Source: Odontesthes bonariensis (taxonomy: Eukaryota > Chordata > Actinopteri > Atheriniformes > Atherinopsidae). Taken from it: a stretch of DNA of 64,000 bases. Shown here one piece after another: positions 58,561 to 64,000 of this stretch. Each line of letters begins with the position of its first letter. Positions within the stretch are counted from its first letter, which is position 1. The notes below the pieces were generated by a model. That model made no database searches. It was given only the letters and a program-made list of their open reading frames with translations, and was not told where the DNA came from. Location of the stretch: positions 26,295,822 to 26,359,821 of the forward strand of contig NC_134516.1 in the NCBI RefSeq assembly GCF_027942865.1. The letters run 5' to 3'. The position numbers and the translations under genes were made by a program.

Positions 58561-58680
58561 AGGCTTACAGCACCTGATATTCCCAGGCGGTCTCCCATCC
58601 AAGTACTAACCAGGCCCGACTCTGCTTGGCTTCTGAGATCTGACGAGATCAGGCGTGTTCAGGGTGGTGTGGCCGTAAGC
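58561..58680 (-). rRNA. 5S: 5S rRNA gene, type B, unit 66 (C104T)
   Basis: C104T. Palindrome loop G. The only C104T copy followed by a plain CACC head-to-head spacer. Confidence 0.87.
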
Positions 58681-59038
58681 CAGCAATGGAATCACAAACC
58701 AGCTCTTTATAGATTCTGAGACAGAATCTGTTATTGTATTCCGACTTGTAAAATAGAACTATACTGTTTAGAGAAGACGCAGTTTATGAGCATGTCGTGG
58801 GATTGAGCTTCCCTGGTTTCTCTATATGACAACGGACACAAAACTACACACAGGGAACAGAGGCTTTTGACAGACACTAAGTTATCTGAGAGTCCCATTT
58901 TCAGCTGCAAAGAACAATCACATCAGGGAAGTCAACGTGCAGGCTCAACAGCAGCCTCTCAAGCCAGCTCTCTGGTAAAAATAGGGGAAACGTATGGTTC
59001 CAGCACCCATATAACATATATTTGTCACAGGGACTGTG

Positions 59039-59158
59039 GCTTACGGCCACACCGCCCTGAACACGCCCGATCTCGTCCGATCTCGGAAGCCAAGCAGGGT
59101 CGGGCCTGGTTAGTACTTGGATGGGAGACCGCTTGGGAATACCAGGTGCTGTAAGCTT
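59039..59158 (+). rRNA. 5S: 5S rRNA gene, type A, unit 67
   Basis: Identical to unit 1. Upstream CACC, downstream C. Confidence 0.96.
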
Positions 59159-59454
59159 TTTTCTCTTCTCTCTGCGGCCTGCATGTAACATCTGACCATC
59201 ACCGTGTGCCACACAGACACCAGGAAGTTAACCAGCTTGGGCTGCTGCTGATTGGTTGGCAGACACCTCTGTTTCTGTTTGGCTCTCAGTCTCCATGTTG
59301 CTGATCCTGGATCTGCTGAGATGTCCCAGGCCATTGTTGGCTTTGATCCTCATACATTTAACTTTGTCCTCAGAAAGGACAAGTTCCAAAAAGTCAAACA
59401 GGGACTAGTTTTGCATTTGACGTAGCCAAACTGCATGCGCCTGGAGAAGCCAAA

Positions 59455-59574
59455 AGGCTTACAGCACCTGATATTCCCAGGCGGTCTCCCATCCAAGTAC
59501 TAACCAGGCCCGACTCTGCTTGGCTTCTGAGATCTGACGAGATCAGGCGTGTTCAGGGTGGTGTGGCCGTAAGC
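59455..59574 (-). rRNA. 5S: 5S rRNA gene, type B, unit 67 (C104T)
   Basis: C104T in a second consecutive unit. Palindrome loop G. Confidence 0.87.
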
Positions 59575-59932
59575 CAGCAATGGAATCACAAACCAGCTCT
59601 TTATAGATTCTGAGACAGAATCTGTTATTGTATTCCGACTTGTAAAATAGAACTATACTGTTTAGAGAAGACGCAGTTTATGAGCATGTCGTGGGATTGA
59701 GCTTCCCTGGTTTCTCTATATGACAACGGACACAAAACTACACACAGGGAACAGAGGCTTTTGAGAGACACTAAGTTATCTGAGAGTCCCATTTTCAGCT
59801 GCAAAGAACAATCACATCAGGGAAGTCAACGTGCAGGCTCAACAGCAGCCTCTCAAGCCAGCTCTCTGGTAAAAATAGGGGAAACGTATGGTTCCAGCAC
59901 CTATATAACATATATTTGTCACAGGGACTGTG

Positions 59933-60052
59933 GCTTACGGCCACACCGCCCTGAACACGCCCGATCTCGTCCGATCTCGGAAGCCAAGCAGGGTCGGGCC
60001 TGGTTAGTACTTGGATGGGAGACCGCTTGGGAATACCAGGTGCTGTAAGCTT
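59933..60052 (+). rRNA. 5S: 5S rRNA gene, type A, unit 68
   Basis: Identical to unit 1. Upstream GACT, a recombinant form: T at -31 (TATATAA) without T at -103. Downstream C. Confidence 0.96.
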
Positions 60053-60348
60053 TTTTCTCTTCTCTCTGCGGCCTGCATGTAACATCTGACCATCACCGTG
60101 TGCCACACAGACACCAGGAAGTTAACCAGCTTGGGCTGCTGCTGATTGGTTGGCAGACACCTCTGTTTCTGTTTGGCTCTCAGTCTCCATGTTGCTGATC
60201 CTGGATCTGCTGAGATGTCCCAGGCCATTGTTGGCTTTGATCCTCATACATTTAACTTTGTCCTCAGAAAGGACAAGTTCCAAAAAGTCAAACAGGGACT
60301 AGTTTTGCATTTGACGTAGCCAAACTGCATGCGCCTGGAGAAGCCAAA

Positions 60349-60468
60349 AGGCTTACAGCACCTGGTATTCCCAGGCGGTCTCCCATCCAAGTACTAACCA
60401 GGCCCGACTCTGCTTGGCTTCTGAGATCTGACGAGATCAGGCGTGTTCAGGGTGGTGTGGCCGTAAGC
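60349..60468 (-). rRNA. 5S: 5S rRNA gene, type B, unit 68
   Basis: Reference B. Palindrome loop A. Confidence 0.88.
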
Positions 60469-60826
60469 CAGCAATGGAATCACAAACCAGCTCTTTATAG
60501 ATTCTGAAACAGAATCTGTTATTGTATTCCGACTTGTAAAATAGAACTATACTGTTTAGAGAAGACGCAGTTTATGAGCATGTCGTGGGATTGAGCTTCC
60601 CTGGTTTCTCTATATGACAACGGACACAAAACTACACACAGGGAACAGAGGCTTTTGACAGACACTAAGTTATCTGAGAGTCCCATTTTCAGCTGCAAAG
60701 AACAATCACATCAGGGAAGTCAACGTGCAGGCTCAACAGCAGCCTCTCAAGCCAGCTCTCTGGTAAAAATAGGGGAAACGTATGGTTCCAGCACCCATAT
60801 AACATATATTTGTCACAGGGACTGTG

Positions 60827-60946
60827 GCTTACGGCCACACCGCCCTGAACACGCCCGATCTCGTCCGATCTCGGAAGCCAAGCAGGGTCGGGCCTGGTTA
60901 GTACTTGGATGGGAGACCGCTTGGGAATACCAGGTGCTGTAAGCTT
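60827..60946 (+). rRNA. 5S: 5S rRNA gene, type A, unit 69
   Basis: Identical to unit 1. Upstream CACC, downstream T. Confidence 0.96.
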
Positions 60947-61242
60947 TTTTCTCTTCTCTCTGCGGCCTGCATGTAACATCTGACCATTACCGTGTGCCAC
61001 ACAGACACCAGGAAGTTAACCAGCTTGGGCTGCTGCTGATTGGTTGGCAGACACCTCTGTTTCTGTTTGGCTCTCAGTCTCCATGTTGCTGATCCTGGAT
61101 CTGCTGAGATGTCCCAGGCCATTGTTGGCTTTGATCCTCATACATTTAACTTTGTCCTCAGAAAGGACAAGTTCCAAAAAGTCAAACAGGGACTAGTTTT
61201 GCATTTGACGTAGCCAAACTGCATGCGCCTGGAGAAGCCAAA

Positions 61243-61362
61243 AGGCTTACAGCACCTGGTATTCCCAGGCGGTCTCCCATCCAAGTACTAACCAGGGCCG
61301 ACTCTGCTTGGCTTCTGAGATCTGACGAGATCAGGCGTGTTCAGGGTGGTGTGGCCGTAAGC
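61243..61362 (-). rRNA. 5S: 5S rRNA gene, type B, unit 69 (G66C)
   Basis: G66C. Palindrome loop A. Confidence 0.87.
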
Positions 61363-61720
61363 CAGCAATGGAATCACAAACCAGCTCTTTATAGATTCTG
61401 AAACAGAATCTGTTATTGTATTCCGACTTGTAAAATAGAACTATACTGTTTAGAGAAGACGCAGTTTATGAGCATGTCGTGGGATTGAGCTTCCCTGGTT
61501 TCTCTATATGACAACGGACACAAAACTACACACAGGGAACAGAGGCTTTTGACAGACACTAAGTTATCTGAGAGTCCCATTTTCAGCTGCAAAGAACAAT
61601 CACATCAGGGAAGTCAACGTGCAGGCTCAACAGCAGCCTCTCAAGCCAGCTCTCTGGTAAAAATAGGGGAAACGTATGGTTCCAGCACCCATATAACATA
61701 TATTTGTCACAGGGACTGTG

Positions 61721-61840
61721 GCTTACGGCCACACCGCCCTGAACACGCCCGATCTCGTCCGATCTCGGAAGCCAAGCAGGGTCGGGCCTGGTTAGTACTT
61801 GGATGGGAGACCGCTTGGGAATACCAGGTGCTGTAAGCTT
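61721..61840 (+). rRNA. 5S: 5S rRNA gene, type A, unit 70
   Basis: Identical to unit 1. Upstream CACC, downstream C. Confidence 0.96.
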
Positions 61841-62136
61841 TTTTCTCTTCTCTCTGCGGCCTGCATGTAACATCTGACCATCACCGTGTGCCACACAGAC
61901 ACCAGGAAGTTAACCAGCTTGGGCTGCTGCTGATTGGTTGGCAGACACCTCTGTTTCTGTTTGGCTCTCAGTCTCCATGTTGCTGATCCTGGATCTGCTG
62001 AGATGTCCCAGGCCATTGTTGGCTTTGATCCTCATACATTTAACTTTGTCCTCAGAAAGGACAAGTTCCAAAAAGTCAAACAGGGACTAGTTTTGCATTT
62101 GACGTAGCCAAACTGCATGCGCCTGGAGAAGCCAAA

Positions 62137-62256
62137 AGGCTTACAGCACCTGGTATTCCCAGGCGGTCTCCCATCCAAGTACTAACCAGGCCCGACTCTG
62201 CTTGGCTTCTGAGATCTGACGAGATCAGGCGTGTTCAGGGTGGTGTGGCCGTAAGC
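62137..62256 (-). rRNA. 5S: 5S rRNA gene, type B, unit 70
   Basis: Reference B. Palindrome loop G. Confidence 0.88.
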
Positions 62257-62614
62257 CAGCAATGGAATCACAAACCAGCTCTTTATAGATTCTGAGACAG
62301 AATCTGTTATTGTATTCCGACTTGTAAAATAGAACTATACTGTTTAGAGAAGACGCAGTTTATGAGCATGTCGTGGGATTGAGCTTCCCTGGTTTCTCTA
62401 TATGACAACGGACACAAAACTACACACAGGGAACAGAGGCTTTTGACAGACACTAAGTTATCTGAGAGTCCCATTTTCAGCTGCAAAGAACAATCACATC
62501 AGGGAAGTCAACGTGCAGGCTCAACAGCAGCCTCTCAAGCCAGCTCTCTGGTAAAAATAGGGGAAACGTATGGTTCCAGCACCCATATAACATATATTTG
62601 TCACAGGGACTGTG

Positions 62615-62734
62615 GCTTACGGCCACACCGCCCTGAACACGCCCGATCTCGTCCGATCTCGGAAGCCAAGCAGGGTCGGGCCTGGTTAGTACTTGGATGG
62701 GAGACCGCTTGGGAATACCAGGTGCTGTAAGCTT
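62615..62734 (+). rRNA. 5S: 5S rRNA gene, type A, unit 71
   Basis: Identical to unit 1. Upstream CACC, downstream T. Confidence 0.96.
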
Positions 62735-63030
62735 TTTTCTCTTCTCTCTGCGGCCTGCATGTAACATCTGACCATTACCGTGTGCCACACAGACACCAGG
62801 AAGTTAACCAGCTTGGGCTGCTGCTGATTGGTTGGCAGACACCTCTGTTTCTGTTTGGCTCTCAGTCTCCATGTTGCTGATCCTGGATCTGCTGAGATGT
62901 CCCAGGCCATTGTTGGCTTTGATCCTCATACATTTAACTTTGTCCTCAGAAAGGACAAGTTCCAAAAAGTCAAACAGGGACTAGTTTTGCATTTGACGTA
63001 GCCAAACTGCATGCGCCTGGAGAAGCCAAA

Positions 63031-63150
63031 AGGCTTACAGCACCTGGTATTCCCAGGCGGTCTCCCATCCAAGTACTAACCAGGCCCGACTCTGCTTGGC
63101 TTCTGAGATCTGACGAGATCAGGCGTGTTCAGGGTGGTGTGGCCGTAAGC
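63031..63150 (-). rRNA. 5S: 5S rRNA gene, type B, unit 71
   Basis: Reference B. Palindrome loop A. Confidence 0.88.
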
Positions 63151-63508
63151 CAGCAATGGAATCACAAACCAGCTCTTTATAGATTCTGAAACAGAATCTG
63201 TTATTGTATTCCGACTTGTAAAATAGAACTATACTGTTTAGAGAAGACGCAGTTTATGAGCATGTCGTGGGATTGAGCTTCCCTGGTTTCTCTATATGAC
63301 AACGGACACAAAACTACACACAGGGAACAGAGGCTTTTGACAGACACTAAGTTATCTGAGAGTCCCATTTTCAGCTGCAAAGAACAATCACATCAGGGAA
63401 GTCAACGTGCAGGCTCAACAGCAGCCTCTCAAGCCAGCTCTCTGGTAAAAATAGGGGAAACGTATGGTTCCAGCACCCATATAACATATATTTGTCACAG
63501 GGACTGTG

Positions 63509-63628
63509 GCTTACGGCCACACCGCCCTGAACACGCCCGATCTCGTCCGATCTCGGAAGCCAAGCAGGGTCGGGCCTGGTTAGTACTTGGATGGGAGACC
63601 GCTTGGGAATACCAGGTGCTGTAAGCTT
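63509..63628 (+). rRNA. 5S: 5S rRNA gene, type A, unit 72
   Basis: Identical to unit 1. Upstream CACC, downstream T. Confidence 0.96.
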
Positions 63629-63924
63629 TTTTCTCTTCTCTCTGCGGCCTGCATGTAACATCTGACCATTACCGTGTGCCACACAGACACCAGGAAGTTA
63701 ACCAGCTTGGGCTGCTGCTGATTGGTTGGCAGACACCTCTGTTTCTGTTTGGCTCTCAGTCTCCATGTTGCTGATCCTGGATCTGCTGAGATGTCCCAGG
63801 CCATTGTTGGCTTTGATCCTCATACATTTAACTTTGTCCTCAGAAAGGACAAGTTCCAAAAAGTCAAACAGGGACTAGTTTTGCATTTGACGTAGCCAAA
63901 CTGCATGCGCCTGGAGAAGCCAAA

Positions 63925-64000
63925 AGGCTTACAGCACCTGGTATTCCCAGGCGGTCTCCCATCCAAGTACTAACCAGGGCCGACTCTGCTTGGCTTCTGA
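63925..64000 (-). rRNA. 5S: 5S rRNA gene, type B, unit 72 (G66C), cut by window end
   Basis: Only the 3' 76 nt (gene positions 45-120) are in the window; the 5' 44 nt and the promoter lie beyond it. G66C allele, with the B-specific bases at 47, 60, 95 and 119 all present. The truncation is a window effect, not a broken gene. Confidence 0.88.

Larger units (their letters stand above)
1..64000. repeat. Tandem 5S rDNA array, 894-bp unit with two inverted 5S genes
   Basis: The window is filled by head-to-tail copies of one 894-bp unit, 71.6 units in all. Each unit holds a plus-strand 5S gene (type A), a 296-bp spacer, a minus-strand 5S gene (type B) and a 358-bp spacer. The period is exact in every unit except 45 and 49, which are 904 bp because of a 10-bp duplication inside the A gene. 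Differences between units are almost all single-base substitutions at a few phased sites. Neither edge of the array is in the window. Confidence 0.98.

Noticed and set aside
1-64000. CRISPR array or bacterial repeat system
   Set aside because: The repeat is 894 bp with vertebrate 5S genes and nearly identical spacers; none of the CRISPR features is present.
63925-64000. Truncated B gene at the right end as a pseudogene
   Set aside because: The cut is the window edge; the visible part is a normal G66C allele.

Overview
The whole window is one uninterrupted 5S ribosomal DNA array from a vertebrate nuclear genome. I see no protein gene, mobile element or other RNA gene. A teleost fish is the best guess. 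The 120-nt gene is vertebrate-type 5S throughout (5' GCTTACGGCC, vertebrate-type box A and box C, 3' oligo-T), and TATA-like elements near -30 are known from fish 5S genes. The species cannot be fixed from the sequence alone.

Layout. The array is a tandem of 894-bp units: 72 plus-strand 5S genes (type A, first at 15-134, last at 63509-63628) and 72 minus-strand 5S genes (type B, first at 431-550, last cut by the window end at 63925-64000). Each unit runs: A gene (+), 296-bp tail-to-tail spacer, B gene (-), 358-bp head-to-head spacer, next A gene. A and B therefore converge inside a unit and diverge between units. Two A genes (units 45 and 49) carry an identical internal 10-bp duplication, so the unit length there is 904 bp. 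Units are numbered 1-72 by A gene.

The two gene types. A and B differ at seven fixed positions of 120 (16, 30, 40, 47, 60, 95, 119; about 94% identity). No copy in the window carries the other type's base at any of these sites. Both have a TATA-like element near -30, the internal control regions used by TFIIIA/Pol III, and an oligo-T terminator (T6 for A, T4 for B). In B the pair 30/47 is changed at both positions (C-G to U-A), which keeps helix III. This argues that B was selected as a folded RNA, although its position-60 change breaks one pair in helix II. Type A is almost invariant (68 of 72 copies identical by eye). Type B is more variable (about 40 of 72 at the reference sequence).

Large-scale structure. 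Spacer and B-gene variants are phased into haplotypes that recur in the same order. A 10-unit (about 8.94 kb) higher-order repeat appears as two adjacent pairs: units 5-14 and 15-23, then units 41-50 and 51-59. The two pairs sit 36 units (about 32.2 kb) apart. The remaining units are looser mosaics of the same haplotypes. Private variants are enriched for CpG transitions, which suggests the array is methylated in the germ line. Variant calls and counts were read by eye.
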